Notes: generated from the letters alone by a model not told the origin. Numbered from the stretch's first letter, positions 27,710 through 36,678 are shown. The stretch is DNA of 64,000 nt from Bacteroidaceae bacterium (GCA_024398715.1 JAKSIP010000004.1:1-64000); one strand, 5' to 3'. Made by a program: numbers and translations.

Positions 27710-29404
27710 ATGCGTTTGAGAGAAAAATTCCTGTCTTATTCAAAATATATATTGTCCGCACTGTTTCTGGTTTGCGGACATAGTTTTCTCTTTGCGCAGC
27801 AGGAAGAGGCTTCAGATTCAACCAACGAAACGATGGTTTATCTGATTCATGCCGATGAAATCCGTCTTGACCGTTTCCTGAATCCCGATGCCCACATACT
27901 TCGCGGAAATGTTGTTTTCCGTCATGACAGTATGTATATGTATTGTGACAGTGCTCTGTTCTATCAGGACAGGAATATGTTCAATGCATACAAGAATATC
28001 AAGGCTGTTCAGGGCGATACATTATTCCTGTATGGAGATTCTCTTTATTACGACGGCGAAAAAAAGATGCTGCGTGTCCGCAACAACGTGAAACTGATAA
28101 ACAATTCACTTGAACTTGTCACGGATAAATTGAATTATGACCGTGCAAAAGAACTGGCCTATTTTTTTGACAACGGGAAAATGTATGACGAAAACAATAC
28201 ACTTTCATCAAAATATGGCGAGTACAGTACCAAAACGGAGATGGCATCATTCTATGGGAATGTTGATCTTGTAAATAAGGACTATACGCTTGATTCGGAC
28301 ACTCTTCTGTATCATACAACATCCAAAATGGCTGTCATTATCAGCCCGACACAAATACGGAACCAGTCCAATCTGATAAATTCCAAACATGGTTTCTTTT
28401 ATACGGACAGAAAGTTCATTATACTTCTTGACCGTTCCATGCTGATTTCTGAAGATTCATTGCGTACAATGACTGCTGACAGTATTGTATATAATGACAA
28501 TGAACATTATGCCCAGGCTTTCGGCAATATTCTTGTAGATGACAACCAGAACAATATGGGTTTGCGCGGCAACTATCTGTATTTCTGTGAACTCAATGAC
28601 TCTATTCTGGTAACGGACATGGCTCAGGCAATTATTGCCCAGGCTCCGGACAGCATGTTCATACATGCCGATACATTCAAGGTTGTCACTTTCTTCAAGA
28701 TGGATACTATAGCCGACGGCACTCTGGTGGCAACCGATTCCGTTCTCTACCGCCAGTTCAGAGGCTATAACAAGGCAAAAGGATATAAATCCGATTTCCA
28801 GTTTATGGCTGATTCCCTGGTTTTCGACAGCCGGGATACCTGCCTGTCAATGTATAAGGACCCTATTATCTGGAGCGATAATCTTCAGGTTTTGGGGGAA
28901 CTTGTAAAGGCTTATATGAATGACAGCACTTTGGATTGGATTAATGTAATAAATCAGGCCCTGTTTGTAGAGCAGACAGATTCCGGATACTATAACCAGA
29001 TATCTTCAAGAGAGATGAAGGCATTCTTCCGTAACGGTCACATGTGGCGTACCGATGCGGACGGTAACGTGCAGGTAGTGTTCTATCCCATAGATCAGGA
29101 CCAGGTGATGATAGGAATGAATACTACATCGGCTCCGAATCTTTCCGCATTCTTTACCGAGCAGAGAACATTGGAGAAAATGAAGATAGTAGGCGCATCC
29201 AAAGGTGTCCTTTATCCTATGGACAAAATCCCCGCAAATAAGAAACATCTTTCCAATTTTGCCTGGTTCAGTTCATTGCGTCCGTATTCCAAAGATGATA
29301 TTTTCCGCTGGAGAACAAAAAATGACAGTCAGAAACTGAAAGTTACCTCTACGCGTAAAGCACCGCTGCCTACTCTTAAAAAGAACAATAAAAGGAAAAA
29401 CTGA
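27710..29404 (+). CDS. OstA-like (LptA/LptD N-terminal domain) protein
   Basis: The 564-residue protein has a signal peptide ending FAQ near residue 33. The N-terminal 300 residues form OstA/LptA-type repeats (ADEIRLDRF, HILRGNVVFRHDSMYMYCDSA, DTLFLYGDSLYYDG), which build the beta-jellyroll that carries lipopolysaccharide across the periplasm. The C-terminus is lysine-rich. The ATG at 27710, six bases after the surA stop, gives a proper signal peptide; the longer frame from 27659 does not. A small membrane protein and mutL follow closely. Confidence 0.82.
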   Translation: MRLREKFLSYSKYILSALFLVCGHSFLFAQQEEASDSTNETMVYLIHADEIRLDRFLNPDAHILRGNVVFRHDSMYMYCDSALFYQDRNMFNAYKNIKAVQGDTLFLYGDSLYYDGEKKMLRVRNNVKLINNSLELVTDKLNYDRAKELAYFFDNGKMYDENNTLSSKYGEYSTKTEMASFYGNVDLVNKDYTLDSDTLLYHTTSKMAVIISPTQIRNQSNLINSKHGFFYTDRKFIILLDRSMLISEDSLRTMTADSIVYNDNEHYAQAFGNILVDDNQNNMGLRGNYLYFCELNDSILVTDMAQAIIAQAPDSMFIHADTFKVVTFFKMDTIADGTLVATDSVLYRQFRGYNKAKGYKSDFQFMADSLVFDSRDTCLSMYKDPIIWSDNLQVLGELVKAYMNDSTLDWINVINQALFVEQTDSGYYNQISSREMKAFFRNGHMWRTDADGNVQVVFYPIDQDQVMIGMNTTSAPNLSAFFTEQRTLEKMKIVGASKGVLYPMDKIPANKKHLSNFAWFSSLRPYSKDDIFRWRTKNDSQKLKVTSTRKAPLPTLKKNNKRKN

Positions 29405-29406
29405 TT

Positions 29407-29712
29407 ATGGGTCTGTTCACTACAAATAAACCGAAAGGATTCAATCATAAGTATATATATTATGATGAACGCAAGGAAAAACTTCAGCAAATAGAAAAAA
29501 AAGCCCAGCGTGAACTTGGTATGGCTCCTCAGGAGTCCTACAACCCGGAGCGTATCCGTGGCCGTTTTGTTGACAGTACAGTACATCTCAAACGTAAAAA
29601 GGAAAAAGGCGGTGCCCGTTTTGCCGTTTCACCGGTACTCCTGTTTGCTCTTATTGTACTGATAATGCTTATGTATTATCTAAAAACCGGCTGTTTGCCG
29701 TTCCAACAGTAA
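29407..29712 (+). CDS. small conserved protein with one C-terminal membrane helix
   Basis: The 101-residue protein is basic in its first 70 residues (GFNHKYIYYDERKEKLQQ) and has one hydrophobic helix at about 73-92 (SPVLLFALIVLIMLMYYL). It starts two bases after ostA and its stop overlaps the mutL ATG (TAATG), so it is translated as part of this operon. I recognise the arrangement ostA-small protein-mutL as common in Bacteroidales but know of no assigned function. A membrane-anchored accessory to envelope assembly is a guess from position only. Confidence 0.75.
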   Translation: MGLFTTNKPKGFNHKYIYYDERKEKLQQIEKKAQRELGMAPQESYNPERIRGRFVDSTVHLKRKKEKGGARFAVSPVLLFALIVLIMLMYYLKTGCLPFQQ

Positions 29713-31562
29713 TGGATAATATAATAAAAGTTTTACCGGACGATGTTGCCGGACAGATTGCCGCAGGCGAGGTAGTGCAGCGCCCGGCATCGGTAGTCAA
29801 GGAACTGCTTGAGAATTCCGTTGATGCGCACTCAACCCGCATCTCTTTGTTTCTTACGGACTCCGGACGTTCTTCCATTAAGGTAATAGACAATGGTTCC
29901 GGTATCTCTTTTGACGATGCCGCCAACGCTTTTCTGCCTCACGCAACCTCTAAGATATCACAGACTGGAGACCTGTTCTCCTTATCAACGTTCGGTTTCA
30001 GAGGCGAAGCGCTTCCTTCCATTGCCGCAATATCCGATGTTGTGCTTAAAACACGCCGCAGTACAGACCAGATAGGTACATTGGTCCAGATTTCCGGTGG
30101 AAAGGTCCTGAAACACCAGCAGGATACTGCCCCTGTCGGCACACAGATAGAAGTCAGGAATATTTTCTTCAATGTGCCGGCAAGACGTAAGTTTCTCAAG
30201 AACGATTCCGTTGAATATACTCACATACTCAATGAATTCAAAAGAGTGGCGATAAGCCATCCTGAGATAGAGTTTGAACTGTTCAATCAGAATAACGCGG
30301 TATATCAGCTCAAGGCTTCTACTTTCAAGCAGCGGATTGTTTCCATCTTCGGAGATAAAATGAACGGTTCATTGCTCCCTGTGGAACTCAATACGGAACT
30401 TGTTTCCATAAACGGATTTGTTTCAAGAACCGATACTACGCGTCAGCGCGGTTATGAACAGTTCTTCTTTGTGAATAACCGTTTCATGAAACATCCTTAT
30501 TTTCATAAGGCTGTCATGGAAGCCTATGACGGTCTGGTGGCAGAGGGAAGTCAGCCTTTCTATTTTTTGAATTTCAGTGTCAAACCGGATCAGATAGATG
30601 TCAATATACATCCTACAAAAACCGAAATCAAATTTGCCAACGAACGTGAAATATGGCAAATCCTCTCTTCAACGGTAAATCAGGCTATTGGGAAATTTGA
30701 GCGTATTACTGAAATTGATTTCGAGAAGGACGATGCTCCGCAGATTCCCGTTTTCTCCGCCGGCAACGGAAAACAGACCATTACGCCGCCGTCTGTGGAT
30801 GTGGACAAATCCTATAATCCGTTCCAAAGCTGCAAATCAGGTTATTACTCCCAGGGGAAATCCGGTGAAAACTGGGAAAACCTTTATGCCCGGTATAAAG
30901 ATAAATCCCAGCAGGTTACAAGTGATGATTGTTTTGAAGATTCCGGTAAAGCTTCTGCGGAATTGAACGGAATAGGAAGCGTGTCTTCTTATATCTGTTT
31001 CCAGTTCCTGTCAAAATACATAGTCACTCCCTGTCCGGAGGGCATTATGATTGTTGACCAGCATAGGGCAAGTGTTCTGATGAATTATTACGATTTTGCT
31101 GCCCGCATAGAAGATTGCAGAGTCTGTTCGCAGCGTCTGCTGTTCCCTGAGCTGTTCACTATTACTCCGGAACAGGCTGAAATGCTGCCTGTTGCCATAC
31201 CCCTGTTGACTGCTTGCGGTTTTGAATTGTCCGATATGGGTGGCGGTGCCGTATCATTGACCGGAGTCCCATCTTCTTTTTTAGGAAAAAATACAGATTA
31301 TGCAGGCCGCATTTCAGATTTGATAGATCTGGCTGTCAGCGATAAGGACTCTGAAATGGAGAAACGTAAGGAATCTTTTGCACGGTATCTTGCCGGACAG
31401 GTCTCCATACCTTATGGCAAGCAGCTTACCAACAGCGATATGTCCTCTATTCTGGATTTTGTGTTTTCCCAGATTGAATCATGTACTGATTCCTGTCGCG
31501 GTATTGACGGAAAACGTCTGTATAACATTATTTCTGCCGATTCAATAGGCCGTCTTTTTTGA
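29712..31562 (+). CDS. mutL: DNA mismatch repair protein MutL
   Basis: The GHKL ATPase domain shows DDVAGQIAAGEVVQRPASV, ELLENSVDA, DNGSGI and FGFRGEALPSIAAIS. The C-terminal dimerisation domain contains DQHRASVLMNYY. I do not see the DQHAxxExxxxE endonuclease motif in full: the sequence reads DQHRASVLMNYYDF. Incision activity is therefore doubtful. At 616 residues it is typical for the order. It is the last gene but one of the guaB-to-32177 run. Confidence 0.93.
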   Translation: MDNIIKVLPDDVAGQIAAGEVVQRPASVVKELLENSVDAHSTRISLFLTDSGRSSIKVIDNGSGISFDDAANAFLPHATSKISQTGDLFSLSTFGFRGEALPSIAAISDVVLKTRRSTDQIGTLVQISGGKVLKHQQDTAPVGTQIEVRNIFFNVPARRKFLKNDSVEYTHILNEFKRVAISHPEIEFELFNQNNAVYQLKASTFKQRIVSIFGDKMNGSLLPVELNTELVSINGFVSRTDTTRQRGYEQFFFVNNRFMKHPYFHKAVMEAYDGLVAEGSQPFYFLNFSVKPDQIDVNIHPTKTEIKFANEREIWQILSSTVNQAIGKFERITEIDFEKDDAPQIPVFSAGNGKQTITPPSVDVDKSYNPFQSCKSGYYSQGKSGENWENLYARYKDKSQQVTSDDCFEDSGKASAELNGIGSVSSYICFQFLSKYIVTPCPEGIMIVDQHRASVLMNYYDFAARIEDCRVCSQRLLFPELFTITPEQAEMLPVAIPLLTACGFELSDMGGGAVSLTGVPSSFLGKNTDYAGRISDLIDLAVSDKDSEMEKRKESFARYLAGQVSIPYGKQLTNSDMSSILDFVFSQIESCTDSCRGIDGKRLYNIISADSIGRLF

Positions 31563-31571
31563 ATTTGTATT

Positions 31572-32177
31572 ATGCGCGGACTCTCTTTGTTTTTATTGTC
31601 TTTATTGACTGCTTTTCTCTTCTCATCGGCTTCTTCTGCTGCTGAAAACGGCCAACCTTTCTATCTTGATTACGGTCATTCTAAGGGTGATAAATTTATT
31701 TCATGGTATTCTGGCGCAAGAGTAGATCTTAAAGAGAGCAAGGAATTCATCAGGCCTGGTGCAGGTGTGATTTTCAATCCGGAGTTCGGTATATATGCCA
31801 GTAAAGACATGTTTCTTTCTTTTGGCATTGACTATACTCAGTATTTCGTAAAAAACAGCAGTTCCACCTTGCAGATTATTGCTTCTGCGTGCGCTGTGAT
31901 TCCTGTTGGACAGAGATTGGATTATATGCCCGGTTTTGGCATGAGCGCCGGTTGCATGAATGCTTCCGGGCGCAACTTTTTCATCTTCACAACATTCCTT
32001 GATTGTGCATCGTTTGAGTACAAATTCAATACCAGGTGGGCTTTGTTGTTCAACTGTATGCGCTTTCAGTATGCCATGACCGATGTGAAAGATTATGGCG
32101 ACACATCCGGTACAGGCATTGACCTCAATTTCAGCCTTTCCGTGTCAGTAGGTTTCCGCTACTTTCTTAAGCAGTGA
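31572..32177 (+). CDS. secreted small outer-membrane beta-barrel-like protein
   Basis: The 201-residue protein has a signal peptide of about 23 residues ending SSA. The rest alternates polar and hydrophobic residues in the manner of beta strands and ends FRYFLKQ, close to an aromatic outer-membrane barrel terminus. I recognise no specific family. It starts nine bases after mutL and ends 15 bases before trpS, which converges on it without an evident terminator. A small porin-like or OmpA-like barrel is the best inference. Confidence 0.6.
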   Translation: MRGLSLFLLSLLTAFLFSSASSAAENGQPFYLDYGHSKGDKFISWYSGARVDLKESKEFIRPGAGVIFNPEFGIYASKDMFLSFGIDYTQYFVKNSSSTLQIIASACAVIPVGQRLDYMPGFGMSAGCMNASGRNFFIFTTFLDCASFEYKFNTRWALLFNCMRFQYAMTDVKDYGDTSGTGIDLNFSLSVSVGFRYFLKQ

Positions 32178-32192
32178 ACGGGAATTCTTATT

Positions 32193-33185
32193 TCAATATA
32201 CTTTGAAACCGATTATACGGCGTACCTCTTTAAGAGTTGCTGAAGCGCTTTCCCGTGCCTTTTCAGCACCCATTTTTGCTACCTTGTCAAGATATTCGGT
32301 ATCGGCATAGAACTGTTTGATCCTTTCGCGGATAGGGTCGGTAGCCAGTACAATATCCTCTGCAAGCTGCTTCTTCAGATCACCGTAGCGTAATGTACAG
32401 TCATTCCACTTCTCATCAAAATATGCATATGTTTCCGGTTTTGAAACTACGCGCATAAGGGTGAACAGGTTTTCAATAATATCAGGACGCTGGCTGTTTG
32501 GAGTCTGTGGCCCGGCATCGGTTACTGCCTTCATTACCTTTTTGCGGATTACCGAAGGTTCATCGTACAAATAGATGCAGTTGCCTTCTGATTTGCCCAT
32601 TTTGCCAGATCCGTCCAGGCCAGGGATTTTAATACCGCCTTCTTTAGCAAGAGAGAACGATGCCGGCTCCGGGAACAAATCCGTGTGATACATTGTGTTG
32701 AAACGGCGTCCGAACTTCCGTGCCATTTCCATATTCTGTTCCTGGTCCTTGCCGACAGGCACTTTATTCGCACGATGGATAAGGATATCGGCAGCCATAA
32801 GTGTAGGGTATGTGAGAAGTCCTGCGTTTACGTTGTCCGGCTGTTTGCGTGCCTTTTCCTTGAAGGATGTTACACGTTCAAGCTCGCCAAGATATGCGTT
32901 CATATTAAGATACAGGTAAAGCTCCAGAACCTCTGGAACATGACTCTGCACATAAAGTGTGGCTTTTTCCGGGTCAACACCGCATGCAAGATATTCAGAC
33001 AATATCGTGCGTACGCTGTTCTGGATATTCTCCGGTGTAGGATGTGTTGTAAGCGAGTGCCAGTCTGCAATAAAGAAATAACTCTTATAATCTTCCTGCA
33101 GTTTCAAAAAACTGGTAATGGCTCCGTAATAATTACCCAAGTGAAGGTTGCCTGTAGGTCTTATACCGCTTAATACAATTTCCAT
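32193..33185 (-). CDS. trpS: tryptophanyl-tRNA synthetase
   Basis: This is a class I synthetase charging tRNA-Trp. The N-terminus reads SGIRPTGNLHLGNYYGA, with HLGN as the HIGH-type motif. GKMGKSEGN near 193-201 is the KMSKS-type loop. The 330-residue length is normal. It is transcribed away from tRNA-Val; TAACTTTG on the minus strand at 33259-33266 is the probable -7 element. Confidence 0.95.
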   Translation of the reverse strand: MEIVLSGIRPTGNLHLGNYYGAITSFLKLQEDYKSYFFIADWHSLTTHPTPENIQNSVRTILSEYLACGVDPEKATLYVQSHVPEVLELYLYLNMNAYLGELERVTSFKEKARKQPDNVNAGLLTYPTLMAADILIHRANKVPVGKDQEQNMEMARKFGRRFNTMYHTDLFPEPASFSLAKEGGIKIPGLDGSGKMGKSEGNCIYLYDEPSVIRKKVMKAVTDAGPQTPNSQRPDIIENLFTLMRVVSKPETYAYFDEKWNDCTLRYGDLKKQLAEDIVLATDPIRERIKQFYADTEYLDKVAKMGAEKARESASATLKEVRRIIGFKVY

Positions 33186-33258
33186 ATCTTATTCTAATAT
33201 TATCTGTATAAAAATTAAGTTTTGCATACAAAATGTCACGCAATTGACTTTGATATTG

Positions 33259-33266
33259 CAAAGTTA
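33259..33266 (-). promoter_or_regulatory. trpS: -7 element of trpS
   Basis: TAACTTTG on the minus strand lies 73 bp before the trpS ATG. No TTTG is found at exact spacing. It shares a 165-bp AT-rich divergent gap with the tRNA-Val promoter. Confidence 0.5.
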
Positions 33267-33296
33267 CAATTTTTTTCAAAAAAACACGTCAAAAGT

Positions 33297-33327
33297 TTTG
33301 TACAACAAAAAATACTCTCTATCTTTG
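33297..33327 (+). promoter_or_regulatory. promoter of tRNA-Val
   Basis: TTTG (33297-33300) and TATCTTTG (33320-33327) are separated by 19 bp. The mature tRNA begins 22 bp after the -7 element. Confidence 0.8.
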
Positions 33328-33349
33328 CACCGCTTTTAAGGGAAAGCAC

Positions 33350-33424
33350 GGGCGTTTAGCTCAGCTGGTTCAGAGCATCTGCCTTACAAGCAGAGGGTCG
33401 GCGGTTCGAATCCGTCAACGCCCA
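33350..33424 (+). tRNA. tRNA-Val (anticodon TAC)
   Basis: A complete cloverleaf is present: acceptor GGGCGTT pairs with AACGCCC, the anticodon loop is CTTACAA, the T arm is GGCGG-TTCGAAT-CCGTC and the discriminator is A. No CCA is encoded. The terminator at 33449-33467 follows. Confidence 0.96.
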
Positions 33425-33427
33425 CAA

Positions 33428-33570
33428 AAAGTCCAAAACAAAGAAAAAAGGTCGCCGAAGGCGGCCTTTGTTGTTATAATCCCATCCTTCCGAGGTGAGT
33501 TTACTCACAACCGGAAGGGTGGGATTGTAACAATATAGTTCGTCAGAACCATATTCTTTGTTTTGGACTT
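33428..33570. repeat. nested inverted repeats after tRNA-Val
   Basis: A 17-bp perfect inverted repeat (AAGTCCAAAACAAAGAA near 33429 and its complement near 33554) encloses two further hairpins. One is the terminator at 33449-33467. The other is a stem of about 20 bp, AATCCCATCCTTCCG pairing with CGGAAGGGTGGGATT, with an inner GTGAGT/ACTCAC. No gene is evident inside. Confidence 0.7.
33449..33467 (+). terminator. terminator of tRNA-Val
   Basis: An 8-bp stem, AGGTCGCC with GGCGGCCT around a GAA loop, is preceded by an A-run and followed by TTTGTTGTT. Confidence 0.75.
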
Positions 33571-33589
33571 CTTGCAGTGTATAGTGCCA

Positions 33590-33683
33590 CGGATGGGCAA
33601 GGTTGCGCAGCAGCCGCGCCAATCCGTCAACTTGCAAATGCCCTACAAAGAAAGGTGACCGAAAGGCCACCTTCTTTGCTTTT
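33590..33683 (+). ncRNA. possible structured RNA or second tRNA 3'-end copy with terminator
   Basis: At 33620-33630 the 11 bp AATCCGTCAAC of the tRNA-Val T-arm region recur, followed after eight inserted bases by GCCC and ACAAAG, again resembling the tRNA 3' end. The segment from GGGCA (33595) to TGCCC (33643) can fold back on itself, with TTGC/GCAA as a second stem. It is closed by the hairpin 33646-33678. This may be a small RNA, or a remnant like the units behind the CAT tRNA; no promoter is seen. Confidence 0.35.
33646..33678. terminator. terminator hairpin near the end of the 33714 gene
   Basis: A stem of about 14 bp, CAAAGAAAGGTGACC against GGCCACCTTCTTTG with one bulge and one mismatch and a GAAA loop, is followed on plus by TTTTT. 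It could also terminate the minus-strand gene at 33714-34061. Confidence 0.65.
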
Positions 33684-33713
33684 TACTGTTTATTTCTATT
33701 TGGAGCGTTGCTC

Positions 33714-34061
33714 TTAGAATATGCGGTTCATAATGTACTGGTTAGGCAGAATGTTGATTGCGTAGAATGTCTTTTCTGAATCAAGGTATGCTGCCAACTG
33801 GTATGTATATGCATCTTTCAGTGCATTGATACGTTCCATCTTTGATTCGCGTGCAATCTTGTCATTTGTAAGAACCTTCTCAAGATCTGTAAGGTAATTC
33901 TGGTAGAAAAGGATTACTGCCTGTGCATCGTCTGTGGAAAGATTCTCAATAAGTACCTTTGCCTCTGGTGCATTGCGGTGAAATGGTACAAAACGCTGTG
34001 CATTTGCTGCTACTGTTACAAACATTGCTACGATCACTGTTGCTAAAACTTTTGCTTTCAT
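33714..34061 (-). CDS. small secreted protein of unknown function
   Basis: The 115-residue protein has a clear signal peptide (1-21, ending ANAQ). The mature part is mostly helical and charged (NLSTDDAQAVILFYQNYLTDLEKVL), with no cysteines and no motif I recognise. It resembles small periplasmic proteins of Bacteroidales in size and layout only. It stands alone between the tRNA-Val downstream region and the folP operon. Confidence 0.65.
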   Translation of the reverse strand: MKAKVLATVIVAMFVTVAANAQRFVPFHRNAPEAKVLIENLSTDDAQAVILFYQNYLTDLEKVLTNDKIARESKMERINALKDAYTYQLAAYLDSEKTFYAINILPNQYIMNRIF

Positions 34062-34244
34062 TGTTGTTATTTTTTTAAATTATACATTCATTCTGTTTTT
34101 GAGCGCCGCCCTTTCTGAACCGCGTTCGGAATATTATAGACGGGTTAAAGAAAAAGGTTAAACAAAAATCTTGTATTTCAGTTAAATTAACACTGAATTA
34201 GCAAATGTTTAGATATATACTTATCAAAATAGCAATTAACGATA
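34062..34244. other. intergenic gap between folP and the small secreted protein gene
   Basis: This AT-rich stretch has no open frame of note. It must hold the promoter of the minus-strand gene at 33714-34061 and the end of the folP operon. I see no clean TAnnTTTG element or terminator hairpin in it. Confidence 0.4.
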
Positions 34245-35036
34245 CTAAAATGGAGCTGTGTGTGCAGCAATATCGTGCACGCGGATAATGGATGCCCCTG
34301 CCTGTATTGCCTGTTTGTCCATAATCAGAGTCTGGGGGAGAACCTGCTCAGGCGTCAACCCCAGCGGTTTGTATATCATGGATTTGCGTGAGATGCCCAC
34401 AAGTATTTTATTGGACGGATAGTATCTTACTATTTCTGACAGATTTTTGAATATCAAGAGGTTCTGCTCCGTAGTTTTGCCAAATCCGAATCCCGGGTCA
34501 AGTATTATCCTGCTTAGTGAATCGGTTCCATTCTGAATTCCAATTGACGCCAGTGAGGTGTCAAAGAATCTGTATAGGGAGTCCATGACCATGTCATCCC
34601 CGAAAGATGTGATATCGTCAGAAAATGTGAGTACATATCTGCATTGCGGATAGCGTGTAAGCAATGAATACATTTCTTTACTGCCACCGCTGACATCGTT
34701 TATGATAGCATTTGGAAAATATTCAAGAACCTGACTTGCAACGGATACACGGAATGTGTCAAAAGAGAGTTCCACACTACCCAAATCTGTGCTGCGCAGT
34801 ATTTCTATCGCTGCATGCAGGCGCTCCCATTCTTCCTGCCCGCTGCAAGGCTCCGCTCCCGGCCGGGTTGAGCAGGCTCCTATATCAAGAATGTGGGCAC
34901 CCTCGCCAATGGCTGAATGAATACGCTTTTTTATGCTGTCGGTCATATTTCCGCCCGGGACAATGAGACGTGAACCCTGCCAGAATGAATCGGGAGTTAC
35001 GTTTATGATGCCCATTATTTGGAAATTCCCTTTCAT
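34245..35036 (-). CDS. folP: dihydropteroate synthase
   Basis: FolP condenses p-aminobenzoate with the dihydropterin pyrophosphate in folate synthesis; it is the sulfonamide target. Key motifs are MGIINVTPDSF at the N-terminus, DIGACSTRPGA (pterin/phosphate loop) and GISRKSMI near the C-terminus. The ATG at 35036 gives 263 residues; longer readings run into the preceding gene. The start overlaps the upstream dehydrogenase stop (ATGA), so it is translationally coupled. In several Bacteroidales folP lies beside cdaA; here cdaA is about 10 kb away. Confidence 0.92.
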   Translation of the reverse strand: MKGNFQIMGIINVTPDSFWQGSRLIVPGGNMTDSIKKRIHSAIGEGAHILDIGACSTRPGAEPCSGQEEWERLHAAIEILRSTDLGSVELSFDTFRVSVASQVLEYFPNAIINDVSGGSKEMYSLLTRYPQCRYVLTFSDDITSFGDDMVMDSLYRFFDTSLASIGIQNGTDSLSRIILDPGFGFGKTTEQNLLIFKNLSEIVRYYPSNKILVGISRKSMIYKPLGLTPEQVLPQTLIMDKQAIQAGASIIRVHDIAAHTAPF

Positions 35037-35872
35037 AACTGAACTGGAAATCCTTTGGAGGTCAGTTGGTCTATGGTTTCTGTCCATAGCCATTCGGATA
35101 GCGGGTGTGTGGTGTATTTCTTTTTGATGGGCTTGAATCTGTTGCCCTTGAAGTATTGCAGTCTGACATCTTTGCTGTTCAGAGCATTGATTGCGGAACG
35201 GGCTCCTTTTTTTGGTGATGCCGTGAACGGACGGAAAATTATGTCTGCCAGCGAATCGTACCAATGTCCCATAACAAGCATGTTGCTGTTCACTATTCCC
35301 GGATCTGAAACGTTGACCCTTTGTCTGATGTGTTTGGACAGTTCTATTGAAAAGAGCAGTAATGCCAATTTTGTCTTTGAGTATGTTCCCAACTGGCTGA
35401 AATCTTTTTCTTCCAACTCAAACAGATTCTTGTGGATTGATGTAAGTCCGCAGGTTAATGAAACCATGTTGACAATCTCTCCATCTGCCGGCATGTCTGG
35501 AGCAAGCATCATTGAGAGCAATGCCGGGCCAAAATAATTTACAGCCATGGTCTTTTCAAAGCCATTGCAGGACAAACCGTATTTGCGGCTGATAACTGCC
35601 GCGTTGTTGAACAGTTTGACAACTTCAATGTTGTCCTCTTTAAGGCCTTTTACAAAATCCGCAACGGATTCAAGCTTTTCAAGATCAAGACGGCGGACCT
35701 CAATGCTGGCGTTCGGAACTTTTTCCAGTATGGATTGTCTTATGTCTTCCCCTTTTGCAAGGTTGCGGCATGCCATAATTACAGAATAGCCCTCTTGTGC
35801 CATTCTGAGTGTAGTCTGGCTGCCAACACTGCCGCTGGCACCAGTTATTACAAGTCTTTGTACTTTTTCCAT
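35033..35872 (-). CDS. short-chain dehydrogenase/reductase (paralogue 2)
   Basis: This is an NAD(P)-binding Rossmann protein of 279 residues from the ATG at 35872. TGASGSVGSQT (near 10-20) is the cofactor loop, NNAAVIS follows strand 4, and YSKTK is the active-site Tyr/Lys. The layout recalls protochlorophyllide-reductase/retinol-dehydrogenase-like SDRs. It overlaps the upstream SDR gene by 25 bp and the downstream folP by four bases. Substrate unknown. Confidence 0.82.
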   Translation of the reverse strand: MEKVQRLVITGASGSVGSQTTLRMAQEGYSVIMACRNLAKGEDIRQSILEKVPNASIEVRRLDLEKLESVADFVKGLKEDNIEVVKLFNNAAVISRKYGLSCNGFEKTMAVNYFGPALLSMMLAPDMPADGEIVNMVSLTCGLTSIHKNLFELEEKDFSQLGTYSKTKLALLLFSIELSKHIRQRVNVSDPGIVNSNMLVMGHWYDSLADIIFRPFTASPKKGARSAINALNSKDVRLQYFKGNRFKPIKKKYTTHPLSEWLWTETIDQLTSKGFPVQL

Positions 35873-36678
35873 AACTTGTTGACAGACCATTTTGGAAGGG
35901 CTGATACTATTGGCGGCAGATAATAGTTCTGGAATCCGGGTTTCATTGTCCTGCGTTTGCGGAACATACCCGTAACCGCTTTTTTGACAAGCCATTGCGG
36001 GGTGTTGATCACTTTGCACTTCACACCTATGTTCATCAGTTTTGGAGACAGTCTGTAAAGTGGCGTGGCAACTGCTGCAGGACATACGGTTGTAACGCTT
36101 ACGCCGAACGGGCGCAATTCAAAATACATGGAACGGCTGAAACTTTTAAGGTATGCTTTTGTGGCAGCGTATGCTGTAATGCCTGGCAAGGGAAATGTGG
36201 ATGCCATTGAAGATATGTTCAGAATGTATCCATATCCGCGTTCCTTCATGTCGTTGCCGAACAGAATGGTGTTGTTGGTATTGGTTAGGACATGAAGTCT
36301 GATCATTGTGTCAAAGCGCGGCATATTGACTGTTGTTGCCTGTGTCCAGAAGAACATGCCTGCGTTGTTTATGAGTATATCTATCTGCAGACCGGACGCT
36401 TTGCAATAGTCAAAAAGTTCCTGCGATGCATTGTCTGTAGCCAGATCCTGAAAGCGTGTAAGAACCTGGGCATTATATTCACGGCGCAACTGTGATGCAC
36501 TCTCTTCCAGTTCGTTCTCTCTGTTGCTTACAATAAGCATCGGACATTCGGCCTTTGCAAACAGCAGCGCATATTGGAAACCCATTCCGGAGCTGCCGCC
36601 GGTAATAAGAACAAACGGTTTGTGACCGTGTTTTTTTGTAAAGCGTCCAACGCTTCTTTCAATAAACCTTACTCCCAT
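35848..36678 (-). CDS. short-chain dehydrogenase/reductase (paralogue 1)
   Basis: The 276-residue SDR has TGGSSGMGFQ (cofactor loop), NNAGMFF, and YAATKAY (active site), with a basic C-terminus (KKAVTGMFRKRRTMK) as in membrane-associated SDRs. It overlaps the upstream flavin oxidoreductase gene by ten bases and the next SDR by 25, so all four genes are tightly coupled. It probably reduces a ketone or oxidises a hydroxyl; the substrate is unknown. Confidence 0.83.
   Translation of the reverse strand: MGVRFIERSVGRFTKKHGHKPFVLITGGSSGMGFQYALLFAKAECPMLIVSNRENELEESASQLRREYNAQVLTRFQDLATDNASQELFDYCKASGLQIDILINNAGMFFWTQATTVNMPRFDTMIRLHVLTNTNNTILFGNDMKERGYGYILNISSMASTFPLPGITAYAATKAYLKSFSRSMYFELRPFGVSVTTVCPAAVATPLYRLSPKLMNIGVKCKVINTPQWLVKKAVTGMFRKRRTMKPGFQNYYLPPIVSALPKWSVNKLWKKYKDL

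Noticed and set aside
33356-33670. Open frame of 104 codons on the minus strand across tRNA-Val, ending TDSNRRPSACKADALNQLS
   Set aside because: It is the antisense translation of the tRNA-Val gene, a well-known false annotation; the rest covers terminators and inverted repeats.
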